This document shows positions 9,028-17,634 of a stretch of 64,000 nucleotides of DNA, piece by piece (positions within the stretch are counted from its first letter, which is position 1; each line of letters starts with the position of its first letter). The notes beneath the pieces were generated by a model. It saw nothing but the letters and a program-made list of their open reading frames with translations. It ran no database searches and was not told where the DNA came from. The stretch comes from CAZGMN01 sp964645765 (GTDB taxonomy: Bacteria; Acidobacteriota; Aminicenantia; Aminicenantales; Aminicenantaceae): the NCBI GenBank assembly GCA_964645765.1, contig CAZYBE010000005.1, forward strand, positions 1-64,000. The letters run 5' to 3'. A program made the translations under genes and the position numbers.

Positions 9028-9387
9028 CTACTCTTCTTTCATAATTCTTATAAGCTCTTCGAGCTCTTTACGGCTTGGTTTCTCTCCACGAATTGTTCGG
9101 AAAAACACAGGCAATTTTGCTAAGACCTCTTCATCCAACAATAGACCAGTAGGAATATGGCTTATGGCTGCTAAATCAAAGAGAGTATTGTATTCCTCTG
9201 ATCCTTCTTCAATTTTTAATATTTCCGCAATCCCCTGAAGAACAACCTTGCTCTTCGGTGCAGGCCCAAAGCCTCTTTCAATCTTGCTCCAATTACTTGG
9301 ATCAAGTTTTGCCAAGCGGCAAAATTCTCTTAATGTGAAGCCTTTCTCTATCCTTAAGTCCCTAATAAACTCTCCAAAAGTCACCAT
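9028..9387 (-). CDS. Xre-family helix-turn-helix repressor
   Basis: 119 residues. The N-terminal 60 residues form an HTH_3 domain: FGEFIRDLRIEKGFTLREFC then KLDPSNWSKIERG. The C-terminal part is acidic and helical. AAGGAGG lies just before the ATG. It is cotranscribed with the ImmA/IrrE peptidase (zero spacing) and is probably autorepressed through the 40-base inverted repeat just upstream (9400-9439). Could be the antitoxin-like half of a stress module or a phage/ICE-type repressor. Confidence 0.85.
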   Translation of the reverse strand: MVTFGEFIRDLRIEKGFTLREFCRLAKLDPSNWSKIERGFGPAPKSKVVLQGIAEILKIEEGSEEYNTLFDLAAISHIPTGLLLDEEVLAKLPVFFRTIRGEKPSRKELEELIRIMKEE

Positions 9388-9399
9388 ATTATCGCCTCC

Positions 9400-9439
9400 T
9401 TGTGGTTATTATTTACCATGTTGTAAATATATACCACAA
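9400..9439. promoter_or_regulatory. predicted Xre operator, 17+6+17 inverted repeat
   Basis: The arms 9400-9416 (TTGTGGTTATTATTTAC) and 9423-9439 (reverse complement TTGTGGTATATATTTAC) match at 15 of 17 positions around a six-base centre. The repeat sits 12 bases upstream of the Xre start codon, overlapping the ribosome site and the AT-rich promoter area. Position and symmetry suit an autoregulatory dimer or tetramer site. No footprint evidence exists here. Confidence 0.6.
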
Positions 9440-9541
9440 TTGGAGGATTTGTCAAATTTCTATTCACTCATTTTTTATAAACGAAAGACATCCATTAATT
9501 TTCTCATACATGGGAGGTACTCCTGGTGATGGATAAAGGTT

Positions 9542-10168
9542 ATGTCACTGCAATGCTTTCTTAAAGAAAGAGGGGAATCCGAAACCCTCGAATTCAAAGA
9601 GAATTTTGACAGGGAAAACGTGGAAACTGCCGGCACCTTTGCCAACACAAAGGGAGGGCTCATCCTTGTCGGTGTTTCAGATAAAGGCTTGATTAAAGGC
9701 ATTCAGACGAGCGCTTTCTCTCACAGGCTGCCATCCATTGCGGAAGATTCAAGGAAAAGACCATCGTTATTGATGACCGGAGGATCGAAGGCACAATCAT
9801 CGAACAAATCGAAGAAGCGATGGACTTTATCAGAAAAAATATCAATGTCAGATTTGTCATGACTGGAAAGCCTGCCCGCGAACAAATCTGGGATTATCCT
9901 CTCGATGCTCTGCGGGAGGCTGTGATAAACGCTGTCTGTCACCGGGATTACACCATCCCCTCAAATGTCGAAGTCCGAATTTACGATGATGAATTGATTG
10001 TCTGGAGTCCGGGCGGCCTCCCTCTTGGTTTGAGCTTAGAGGACCTCTCGTGATCTGTCCGTTTTGGTTTCTAAGGGAATTTTCGAACAGATCGGCATAA
10101 CAGGCAAAGGGACAGAGTATGTGCTAAGATGCCATAAAGAAGCCAAAGACGCCACAAAGGCGCCATAA
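9542..10168 (+). pseudogene. degenerate AlbA_2 (Schlafen-like) ATP-binding / RecG-like protein
   Basis: Pieces of one protein lie in different frames. The first (9542 on) gives the AlbA_2 start: GESETLEFKENFDRENVETA then TFANTKGGLILVGVSDKG. After a shift near 9720 another frame reads GRFKEKTIVIDDRRIEGTII. This runs into REQIWDYPLDALREAVINAV, CHRDYTIPSNVEV and WSPGGLPLG, the family's ATPase-like C-terminal domain, and stops at 10053. A last shifted piece (FEQIGITGKGTEYVL) ends at 10168. Compared with intact relatives the middle of the first domain and most of the end of the second are deleted. Non-functional remnant inside the island. Confidence 0.8.
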
Positions 10169-10410
10169 TGACGACAATTAGAGAAAAAAGCTTTATTAAA
10201 ACTAATGAACATTTAGCCAATTAAAAATTTGCTTATTGACTTAGCTAAGTTCTCTGCTTTTTCTTGAGCTGATGAGCAAGCACAGAGCAAAGCGATGTTA
10301 TAGAAATATGACAGAGATTGGTCCATTGATTACAAGTTAAATTCTTGAATTGTTATTTTTATCAGGTAATAACCTTATATAAAAGGCATTTATAGAAATT
10401 TCTCATTATG

Positions 10411-10439
10411 TTGAAATCATAATGCGATTAGCTTATAAT
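10411..10439 (+). promoter_or_regulatory. sigma70-type promoter of the AbiEi-like gene
   Basis: TTGAAA at 10411-10416 and TATAAT at 10434-10439 are exactly 17 bases apart. The start codon at 10459 is only about 19 bases after the -10 box, so the mRNA leader would be very short. Confidence 0.6.
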
Positions 10440-10458
10440 AAGTGCATAAAGAGAAACC

Positions 10459-11247
10459 ATGCCAAACACTACGGAAAAAGTACTCAAGAAATTTCAATAT
10501 AAGCGGGTTGTCCGCTGGAAAGAGATTGCTTCCTTTCTTGGAGACGAGGTCAGGGCTACTACCGCTATTCAATGGCTATTGAAAAGCGGGAAAGCTGTGG
10601 CTATCAAGAAGGGGATTTATTATCTAAAACGGCCAGATGAGTGGCTCGATGAGAAGCTTGAAATAAATCCCATTATTATCGCAGGATATACTCACCCGCA
10701 AGGCGTTATAGGATATCACACTGCAATGAAATGCTATGGGGTTTCCTATAGCGAGTCGAATTTGTTTCAAGTCGCAGTGCCAAAGTCGGTTCCTCGGGTG
10801 ATGAAACCTTTTAAATATAATAACGCCCAATATAAATTTTATCGCGCGGATCTATCTTTTGGCATTGCATCTTCTGTGATCGATGATGTTCGGGTCAGTC
10901 ATTTTTCTCGGGAACGTATATTACTTGAGGGATTGATGTCTCCTGATCGCTTTTTGGGAGTAAGCGAGTTTCTTAAGTCAATAGAAGGATTCTCTTGGGT
11001 AGATTTAGATAAGTTGATGGATATGCTGAACTATTATCCATTGACATCAATAAGCATGAGGCTCGGTTGGCTACTTGAGAAAAATCAAAAACGATGGCAT
11101 GTGAGTGAGACAATTCTCAAAGAACTGGAAAAAAAGCGTCCTGAATCTAGAATTTTGCTTGTTAAAAGTAAGCCCAAAGGAAATTATTTGGAGAAAAGAT
11201 GGAGTTTAATGGTGCCCAAGACAGTGAATGAATTGAGTGAGGTCTGA
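10459..11247 (+). CDS. AbiEi-family antitoxin (toxin partner truncated)
   Basis: 262 residues. The N-terminal 60 residues form a winged-helix domain (EKVLKKFQYKRVVRWKEIAS, then WLLKSGKAVAIKKGIYYL) as in AbiEi transcriptional autorepressors. The remainder (GYTHPQGVIGYHTAMKCYGV, then VRVSHFSRERILLEGLMSP) matches the AbiEi C-terminal antitoxin domain with the usual 'ERTLLDGL'-like motif. The next start codon overlaps the TGA by one base and opens an AbiEii-like reading frame that stops after 57 residues, so the antitoxin is now an orphan. Confidence 0.8.
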   Translation: MPNTTEKVLKKFQYKRVVRWKEIASFLGDEVRATTAIQWLLKSGKAVAIKKGIYYLKRPDEWLDEKLEINPIIIAGYTHPQGVIGYHTAMKCYGVSYSESNLFQVAVPKSVPRVMKPFKYNNAQYKFYRADLSFGIASSVIDDVRVSHFSRERILLEGLMSPDRFLGVSEFLKSIEGFSWVDLDKLMDMLNYYPLTSISMRLGWLLEKNQKRWHVSETILKELEKKRPESRILLVKSKPKGNYLEKRWSLMVPKTVNELSEV

Positions 11248-11420
11248 TGTTTCAATTAACAAGCCACGAATTAGATTCCTTTGTTAAACAGACGGGATTC
11301 TTGAGAAATTCTCTGGAAAAGATGCTCAGGCTACTCGATATCCTATCCACGCTGAAATCAAATCCAGTACCATTGAAGCAAAGGGCTAAAAATGGGCTAA
11401 ATGGACTAAGAAAGGGCTAA
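11247..11420 (+). pseudogene. truncated AbiEii-like toxin
   Basis: Begins TGATG-coupled to the AbiEi stop. The first ~40 residues (FQLTSHELDSFVKQTGFLRN, then LEKMLRLLDILSTLKSNP) look like the N-terminus of AbiEii nucleotidyltransferases, just before the expected 'KGGTAL' catalytic motif. That motif is missing: the frame runs into GGGCTAA-type short repeats and stops at 11420. The catalytic core is lost, so this cannot be an active toxin. Confidence 0.65.
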
Positions 11421-11510
11421 TAATTGGCTAATTTAGGGCAGTGTAATTGGGACACAATGTTTAAATAACTGTCTAAATTAAAAAATTATAATTTTTAAGG
11501 TTTTAACAGG

Positions 11511-11975
11511 TCAAAAATCAAATTCGAGCTGTGGATTATTCTTCGTTATCAATTTATAGATTATATCAACCAATTCTTTAGCCGTCGTCAAAGCATCTTC
11601 AGCTTCTTTCTTTGAACAGGGTATATCAGGTTCATAAATGAAACGATTCCTCTTTCTTCTCATGTAATCATAATTATTAATAAGTATTTTAAATTCATCT
11701 CCTAAAACTGAATTTACAAATCTTACGATAGTTAAATGTTTATCTTTGATTTCAGGCCTAAAGCCCTCACTAAACATTAATGCTAGTCCAGAACGTAACA
11801 TGGCGTTATAAGCATAATTGTAGGCACATTCTTCGTCGTCGTCTAAATTCCTCTTTGCTGTTTCTAAATCAGTAAAAGCTCGATTTATTAGATTCATTAC
11901 AGCTTTATAATCTACAGGACATTTTTTTATTAAATCCTCTTTTAGAAGATTCTCTTTTGATTCCTTATAAATCAT
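11511..11975 (-). CDS. HEPN-domain protein of a MNT-HEPN pair
   Basis: 154 residues, all helical. CAYNYAYNAMLRSGLALMFS then GFRPEIKDKHLTIVRF is the typical HEPN core. The usual RNase motif (Arg, 4-6 residues, His near the C-terminal helix) appears here as YMRRKRNRFIYEPD, with Asn where a His is often found, so RNase activity is uncertain. Its start overlaps the end of the nucleotidyltransferase gene by eleven bases. In known HepT-MntA systems the HEPN protein is the toxin and is adenylylated by the nucleotidyltransferase. Confidence 0.75.
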   Translation of the reverse strand: MIYKESKENLLKEDLIKKCPVDYKAVMNLINRAFTDLETAKRNLDDDEECAYNYAYNAMLRSGLALMFSEGFRPEIKDKHLTIVRFVNSVLGDEFKILINNYDYMRRKRNRFIYEPDIPCSKKEAEDALTTAKELVDIIYKLITKNNPQLEFDF

Positions 11976-12540
11976 CTTCTTTGCCGATTAACATTATTTT
12001 CGGATTTTTTAGCAAATCGAAGATAAAACCGCTTTGGGACTCTTTCTTAGCTTTGTATTCTTCGAAAGAATAGATAGTTGTGTTTATATCTCTTTTTAAC
12101 CTTTTTTCTAATCTTGCAATTTTTTCATTTAAATTAGATATATCAGGATTTCCTATGATCATTAAATCTATATCGCTGGTTTCTTTCTGGCGTTTCGAAG
12201 CAAAGGACCCATATACAAAAGCTACTTTTATTTGTTCGATTGATGATAATATATTTCTAAGGCTTCCCTCGACTCCTACTGTTTTAGAAATAATATTTTT
12301 AAGATCATCAAATAGGGGATGCCTCATGTTCAAGGAATAATAGACTAAATTTCCAACATTCTCGGTATGAAATAGATTATCCTTTTGAAATCTTAAAAGT
12401 TCTCTTCGTATGCTACCCGCAGAAAAGCACAGCAATCGCTGGAGTTCCCTTAGATAATACTTTTTTTTTGGATTTGTAAAAAAAAGAGCAAGCAAGTCCT
12501 GTCTGATTTTTGATTTTGTAATATATAAAGCTTCTAACAT
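11965..12540 (-). CDS. MNT nucleotidyltransferase with N-terminal winged helix (MntA-like antitoxin)
   Basis: 191 residues from the chosen ATG at 12540, which has GGAG six bases upstream. The frame extends further up without a ribosome site. Residues 1-80 are a winged-helix domain (SKIRQDLLALFFTNPKKKYY, then LRELQRLLCFSAGSIRRE). Residues ~95-125 hold an intact nucleotidyltransferase motif VYGSFASKRQKETSDIDLMI with GS, ten residues, then DID. It is transcribed first, overlapping the HEPN gene. The fused DNA-binding domain suggests direct autoregulation, and a 20-base perfect palindrome lies just upstream of the start. Confidence 0.85.
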   Translation of the reverse strand: MLEALYITKSKIRQDLLALFFTNPKKKYYLRELQRLLCFSAGSIRRELLRFQKDNLFHTENVGNLVYYSLNMRHPLFDDLKNIISKTVGVEGSLRNILSSIEQIKVAFVYGSFASKRQKETSDIDLMIIGNPDISNLNEKIARLEKRLKRDINTTIYSFEEYKAKKESQSGFIFDLLKNPKIMLIGKEDDL

Positions 12541-12553
12541 AAGATACTCCAAT

Positions 12554-12585
12554 TTGAGTACAATTGTACTCAATTTAGAGTACAA
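12554..12585. promoter_or_regulatory. predicted operator of the MNT-HEPN operon
   Basis: 12554-12573 is a perfect 20-base palindrome, TTGAGTACAATTGTACTCAA. Its half site GAGTACAA recurs once more at 12578-12585. The sites begin 14 bases upstream of the MNT start codon. The encoded MNT has a winged-helix domain that could bind here. Confidence 0.6.
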
Positions 12586-13125
12586 CATCAAATAGTTTTT
12601 TAGAGTAAAATCAATCATTTTTAATTTAAAAAGCATTTCATTGAAATAGACGAGAAAAGCTTTCCTTTTTCTCGAATGAGATATTTGTGATTGATAATAT
12701 ACATTATGTAAACTTGCATAATTTATTTCATATCAACGATTTAGATTTTCGCAATTTTCAGATTTCATCCCATTTTTGTCAAAAAAATGGGGGTAATTTC
12801 CCGTTTTCAACGAACGATGTACCGATATATCGGTGTTTTTACTCCGACTTAATTCAAAGAGGAAAAGTCTTTATGTTCTGTTAGACGCAAGGCACTTAAA
12901 ATTCTCCAGGACAGAATTTAGGGATTTTTCCTGAATCCCTTATTTGGCAGCAACTTACTGAAAAATCAATCAGTTTCGAAAAATATAGAGGTATCGTATT
13001 GTTCCAACTGTCCGTATTGTCTGCATGGAATTGTGCAAAATGGTGACACGGTACGTGACACGGTGGAGTGCCGGCTGTTGTAAGCAAAAGGGGGGGTTGA
13101 TGGGAACATGGGTCGTTTAATTTCC
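12586..13125. other. intergenic, AT-rich, two hairpins, no gene recognised
   Basis: About 540 bases without a convincing gene. Two structures stand out. The first is a nine-base-pair hairpin (CCCATTTTT 12769-12777 with AAAAATGGG 12783-12791). The second is a 14-base palindrome ACCGATATATCGGT (12821-12834) followed by five T, which could act as a weak terminator on the plus strand. The part 13010-13090 has higher GC and may be the eroded end of a former gene, not identified. Confidence 0.4.
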
Positions 13126-13383
13126 CTAGTCTAGGTTAGCTGTATCTGTCGTGTCTGTCTGAGGTCTAGTATAAGTGAATGTTCCTTGAGGGGATGAAAA
13201 AGTGAATTCATAATCAGGTCCAAGTCTTGAGGTAACATTGATCCTTCCGGCTTCACCCGGGATTAATGCAAAGATAGGCTCAGGCGGTTTCTTTTCAAAC
13301 AATTTATTATAAAGCCATTGCCCAATCACCCCGGATGCGATGCCGAGCAAAAAGGTAAGGAGATTGAACTTAAACTGAAGCAT
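13126..13383 (-). CDS. small membrane-anchored protein, unknown
   Basis: 85 residues. One N-terminal transmembrane segment (LLTFLLGIASGVIGQWLYNK, about 8-27) is followed by a short proline-rich stretch and a polar tail with FTFSSPQGTFTY. It lies 11 bases after the DUF3467 gene on the same strand, so the two are probably cotranscribed. No family recognised; function unknown. Confidence 0.5.
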   Translation of the reverse strand: MLQFKFNLLTFLLGIASGVIGQWLYNKLFEKKPPEPIFALIPGEAGRINVTSRLGPDYEFTFSSPQGTFTYTRPQTDTTDTANLD

Positions 13384-13394
13384 CGAGTAATTCC

Positions 13395-13712
13395 TCAGCT
13401 CACACGCTTGTGGCCCTTGCGTTCTTCAACTGATTCAGGAACCTTGCCAAACTTCTCTTCGTACTTCGTTAGATTCGCATTCATTGCATTAACAAGCCTC
13501 TTGAAATGACTTGGGGTCAATATCACTCGAGCATTCAGGTTTGCCTTCCCCTCTGGTGGGCTTAACAGAACGAAGTCAATCATAAACTCTTCAGGTCTAT
13601 GGTAAACAATGGCATGATTAGCAAACACTCCCTTCCTAGCCTCTTCTGTAGCCATAATCTCGATCTTTTTTGGTCCTTCTTCGGATGTCTTTTGTTGTTC
13701 ATTGTTAGACAT
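13395..13712 (-). CDS. DUF3467 domain protein
   Basis: 105 residues from the ATG at 13712, chosen because GGAGGG lies seven bases upstream. The core has NHAIVYHRPEEFMIDFVLLS, then ARVILTPSHFKRLVNAMNAN and KYEEKFGKVPE, the usual DUF3467 pattern of a short beta-rich domain followed by a helix. The biochemical role of DUF3467 is not known; members are small cytosolic proteins found in many bacteria and archaea. It precedes the small membrane protein. Confidence 0.75.
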   Translation of the reverse strand: MSNNEQQKTSEEGPKKIEIMATEEARKGVFANHAIVYHRPEEFMIDFVLLSPPEGKANLNARVILTPSHFKRLVNAMNANLTKYEEKFGKVPESVEERKGHKRVS

Positions 13713-13995
13713 ATAAATACCCTCCAAATAAAATTTCAAGGGTATTATACCATAAGAATAGTCTAAGCTAAGATGCTAATGTGCCATCAAAAGAAGGTTG
13801 ATGATGGGAACCACATAGGTGGGAGCTCTCTCCAGTCGGCCCAAGAGAGAAGTTTTTATATTATAGCATATTTGAGAAACTTTAATGATGAATACAATAG
13901 CCTTTGACAATTCTAGGCCATTATCTTAATTAAATTAATGTTATAATTTTAATTTGAAATAATGTTTGTGAAAATGTTTGCTTAGGGGAGATATC

Positions 13996-15855
13996 ATGGG
14001 AAACCTTGATGATTTTGAATCCATTTATGAGAATTTGGAAGAAAATGCAATAAATTATGAATATGCTCATCAGATAGCCGAATTGTTCAAAAGGTTGAGA
14101 GATCTAAAGCACCAAGAGAATAAAACGGATGAAGTAGAAAAAGCACAATGGGAAATAGACTTTTTCAATTTTGTAATAAGTGATAATGATTTATCACCAA
14201 AATTTACCGCAACCAATGCGAAGGGAGAAGTTATCGAGTATCCTAATTTGAGTAGATTTGACGAAAGAACATACGCGTACTTAATTGAAAGATTGAGTGT
14301 CACGCGTAGTCCTTTAACCAAGGCTCGATACTCTCACCTCCTTTGGCTAAGTCCGAAAAAACATTCGACATATGCAGAAGTGGCCATAGATTCTTATCTT
14401 AAGCTTATCAAAATTTATGAGAAAAAAGACCTTGACAAACCAGAAGGAAATTATGGATTAGATGTGATAAATGCGCTCAGAAATGCTTTCTTTATCGGAT
14501 GCCACGTAAAATACAGACTGGCCGACATTAAATCCGAGATAATCAGGTTAATTAAAACGTTCAATATTAAAAGCAGTTCCACGTTTGCGTTGAGATTCAA
14601 TCTGATTGATTTAATGCTAAGCGAAAAAAAGATGTTTTCGAACAGTGATTTTTTTGGAATTGAAAACATCTGCTGGGAACTGTCAAAGTTGGATGTGGAG
14701 AGGGGCAATATCCATGGGGCAATAAAGTTGCTTGAATTGGGCGAAAAAATTGACATGTGTCTCAATCAGAAATCCAAAGACTGGAGAAAAAGGATTGCGG
14801 AAGCATATGAAAACTTGATGGATAAGGCCGAGGATGGAAAGAATTTGGCCGCAATTTCTTTTTGCCAACAAGCTCTTGAAAACTATAAGAAATTAAAGGA
14901 TTCAAAGAAAATACAAGAACTTGAAAAGAGATATCTTGAATTGAAAGATTCAATGGAACTTGCTAAAATTGAAAAAAAGATAGATCTTACTGACCATATT
15001 AAAAAATGTAAGAAGATTGCATCTGAGATAGTAAACAGGGAACAAGCAAAAGGAATTATAGAGCTTCTAATGCTTTCAAAGGATCTCCTTCCAAAGTATA
15101 AAGACATGGAAAAGTATGCTAATGAAGTCGGAAAGGATACGGTTATTTTCCAATTTATCCCTGAAGTTGTAATGGATCAGAGGGGGCACACGGCTCAACA
15201 TTTTACCGAACAAGATGAAAAGCGTTACAGAAGAATATTGGAAATGTATGAGTGGGAAATTCGATTCAACAGAATATTTATGATTAGAGAAATCTTCTTT
15301 CAAGCCGTGAATGAGAAAAAATTATCTAGAGAAAAGCTTTTAGAATTTTTTAGAGAAAAATCTTGGTTTGGCAAGAATTTGAAAAGAAAAGTCGGCAATG
15401 AAGAAATTCAATACAACTGGTTGAATTTGATAGCCCCTTCAATACTCAATTTTTTCAACACATTGCATTATTTCTTTCTAAATCCAAGTGAACCTCCTAA
15501 TTTGGTGTTGTCAATTGACTCTTTGACTCTGAAAATAGAAGGTTTATTAAGGGATATGTGTGAATTTTCGGGAGTGGCTACTTTCTTCCAAACCAGAGAT
15601 AAGAAAAGAAGACCAATAATAAGGGAAAAAGATCTCCATCGACTTTTATACGAAGAAAAAATTATAGAATTATTTGATGAGGATGACTTGTTATTCTTCA
15701 AATATTTATTGGTAGAGAAGGCGGGGCTAAACTTGAGGCACAGAATTGCTCATTCTCTTTTATATTTTCAAGAATACAGTGTTGATATTATGCTTTTACT
15801 AATTATAGCTTTATTAAGAATAGGAAAATATGATTTTGTAAAAAAAGAAGAATAA
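13996..15855 (+). CDS. large helical protein with DUF4209-like C-terminus
   Basis: 619 residues from ATG 13996, with AGGGGAG five bases before it. The protein is lysine-rich and helical throughout, with no signal peptide. The last ~120 residues (LVLSIDSLTLKIEGLLRDMC, then FFKYLLVEKAGLNLRHRIAH) resemble DUF4209, whose hallmark is RNxxxHG; here it reads RHRIAHS. This Arg-to-His spacing also resembles HEPN RNases. The N-terminal 400 residues match nothing I know. Upstream, TTGACA at 13904 may be a -35 element. It stands 135 bases before a nuclease-like gene on the same strand in the defence-rich island, so a defence role is a reasonable guess but unproven. Confidence 0.6.
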   Translation: MGNLDDFESIYENLEENAINYEYAHQIAELFKRLRDLKHQENKTDEVEKAQWEIDFFNFVISDNDLSPKFTATNAKGEVIEYPNLSRFDERTYAYLIERLSVTRSPLTKARYSHLLWLSPKKHSTYAEVAIDSYLKLIKIYEKKDLDKPEGNYGLDVINALRNAFFIGCHVKYRLADIKSEIIRLIKTFNIKSSSTFALRFNLIDLMLSEKKMFSNSDFFGIENICWELSKLDVERGNIHGAIKLLELGEKIDMCLNQKSKDWRKRIAEAYENLMDKAEDGKNLAAISFCQQALENYKKLKDSKKIQELEKRYLELKDSMELAKIEKKIDLTDHIKKCKKIASEIVNREQAKGIIELLMLSKDLLPKYKDMEKYANEVGKDTVIFQFIPEVVMDQRGHTAQHFTEQDEKRYRRILEMYEWEIRFNRIFMIREIFFQAVNEKKLSREKLLEFFREKSWFGKNLKRKVGNEEIQYNWLNLIAPSILNFFNTLHYFFLNPSEPPNLVLSIDSLTLKIEGLLRDMCEFSGVATFFQTRDKKRRPIIREKDLHRLLYEEKIIELFDEDDLLFFKYLLVEKAGLNLRHRIAHSLLYFQEYSVDIMLLLIIALLRIGKYDFVKKEE

Positions 15856-15990
15856 GAATAAATATTTGTCTTTTAAGACAGGGAGAATAGGGAGGCGGGC
15901 GGAGGTGGGGTTTTCCCGAGATTCACTCTATAAAATATTATTGAAATAGAAAGAAGCCACTACTATTATTAAAATAAATACAAAGTTAAG

Positions 15991-17196
15991 ATGGATAGTA
16001 TGAAAAACAAAGCGGAAGAGTTTGTTTATACAGTTTGTAGAAAGACATTCCTGTCTCTTTGGAGCTATGCGAATCCGCTTGGAAAAGACAATAAAGAGCT
16101 CTGCGACATTCTCGTCGTTTGCGAGCCAGACATTATCATTTTCAGCGTAAAGGAAATTAAAGTAACGGAAAGTAGCGATGTTGAGACGGATTGGAAACGT
16201 TGGAATCGAAGAACAGTAGAGGAATCTGCGAACCAAATTTATGGAGCCGAACGATGGCTTAAATCTGCACCTCAGGTTGTTAAGAGCGACGGAAGTCTTG
16301 GGCTTAATCTTCCGCCTGGCCAAGATCAGAGAATTAATCGAGTGGTGGTTGCCTTAGGAGGTAAAGACAAAGTACCTATATTTTTCGGAGATTTCGGGAA
16401 AGGCTTTGTGCATGTTCTCGATGAGATATCATTTGGCATCATTCTTAAAGAGCTTGATACCATAACAGACTTAATTGAGTATTTATCTGAAAAAGAACGG
16501 TTTTATTTAGCCGGGAGAGAAACGCCTTTTTTGGCTGGAGAAGAAGATTTCCTGGCCTTATATCTTCAGTATGGAAGAAAACTCCCAAAAAATGTCGATA
16601 CGATCTTTATTGATACAGGGATATGGGATGCAATTAAAAAGAAACCTGAATATAAGAGAAAAAAAGAGGCGGATAGGATTAGTTATTCATGGGATGCCGT
16701 TATCAATGACATAAGCCGAGATGTTTTGAAAGGCACTTTAGAATTTAGTAACGATCCAAACAAAGGAGAAATAATACTTCGCATTATGGCACGAGAAAAT
16801 CGATTTAACCGGAGAATATTGGGGAAATCCTTTGTCGAGTTCATCCATCTGTCTTCTCAAAACAAACTGAGAGCGAGAATGTTAGCTTCCCCTTCTAGAA
16901 TATTATATGTTTTACTTGCAATCCCTCATACAATTGAAAGGGAATATAGAGTTGCTGAGTTAGGTACACGTTGTCTTATCGCAAGGGGACTGAACAAAAA
17001 CATAAAAACGGTTATAGGGATTGCTACGGAACAATATAAACCGGGGATTGGACATTCATTTGATTTATACTATCTTTATAAACCTGATTGGACAGAAAAA
17101 GATCAAGCTCTAATGGAATCTGTTCAGAAAGAAACTGGTTTCTTTGTTAATCCAGTTAAAACAGAAGCGCATGAAGATGAATATCCTCAAAAATAA
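15991..17196 (+). CDS. PD-(D/E)XK nuclease-like protein of unknown function
   Basis: 401 residues. The N-terminus has an archaic nuclease-like core: GKDNKELCDILVVCEPDIII then FSVKEIKV (about 31-60). Glu, Asp and Lys fall where a PD-(D/E)XK fold would place its active-site residues. WKRWNRRTVEESANQIYGAE follows, a conserved segment in a widespread family of unknown function often found near mobile DNA. The rest has no motif I recognise. A possible terminator lies at 17366-17395. It may be a restriction or defence nuclease; this is inferred from the fold pattern and location. Confidence 0.55.
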   Translation: MDSMKNKAEEFVYTVCRKTFLSLWSYANPLGKDNKELCDILVVCEPDIIIFSVKEIKVTESSDVETDWKRWNRRTVEESANQIYGAERWLKSAPQVVKSDGSLGLNLPPGQDQRINRVVVALGGKDKVPIFFGDFGKGFVHVLDEISFGIILKELDTITDLIEYLSEKERFYLAGRETPFLAGEEDFLALYLQYGRKLPKNVDTIFIDTGIWDAIKKKPEYKRKKEADRISYSWDAVINDISRDVLKGTLEFSNDPNKGEIILRIMARENRFNRRILGKSFVEFIHLSSQNKLRARMLASPSRILYVLLAIPHTIEREYRVAELGTRCLIARGLNKNIKTVIGIATEQYKPGIGHSFDLYYLYKPDWTEKDQALMESVQKETGFFVNPVKTEAHEDEYPQK

Positions 17197-17634
17197 GTGT
17201 ATATTGCCGTCCTAATTATGTTGAATCTGGTGAGTGGGGGTCTTCTGGAAGCTCGGTTCGGGTCAAATCCCTCTAAGGAAATTTTTCTTGATACCTACAA
17301 GAAAACCGCTCTGCGGGCCTCCTAGGGTCCTGTTTTTCAAGGGTACAGGGAAAAAATAAGGGTTTGGCCATGGTCTGGCCACAAATGGCCTTTTTCAACT
17401 TAGAAATAGTGACTTAAAATTGAAATAAGAGAGATTTTTTGCCAATATTGAGCAGAGTGGAGGCCGGGTTTCCGCTGGCCTCGACCGTATTCATAGCGTG
17501 ATTTTATCATTCAGTAGATTGACATCCTACCGGGCCCTCAACTAAAATAACTAAGATGGGAAAAAGATGCACCCTGGGTTATCCATAATATCGGGCCTGC
17601 GTTACTTGAGATCATTGGATACATGAGGTGATTG
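17197..17634. other. intergenic region between the nuclease-like gene and the type I RM operon
   Basis: About 440 bases without a gene on either strand. It contains a terminator-like hairpin (17366-17395) and a GC-rich stretch. The change of base composition here (AT-rich genes to the left, GC-richer hsd genes to the right) suggests a recombination boundary of the restriction-modification cassette. No attachment site or tRNA could be confirmed. Confidence 0.4.
17366..17395 (+). terminator. possible rho-independent terminator
   Basis: GGCCAT (17366-17371) pairs with ATGGCC (17385-17390), with a 13-base loop and then five T. It lies about 170 bases after the nuclease-like gene, so the assignment is tentative. 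Confidence 0.35.

Noticed and set aside
12821..12834. Origin-like or operator palindrome ACCGATATATCGGT
   Set aside because: A single 14-base palindrome far from any start codon, without repeats around it. Noted only as a hairpin.
12896..13087. 63-codon minus-strand frame
   Set aside because: No ribosome site, odd composition and no neighbours to support it.
17221..17290. tRNA-like string around GGTTCGGGTCAAATCCC
   Set aside because: The arms do not fold into a cloverleaf and no anticodon or acceptor stem could be placed.
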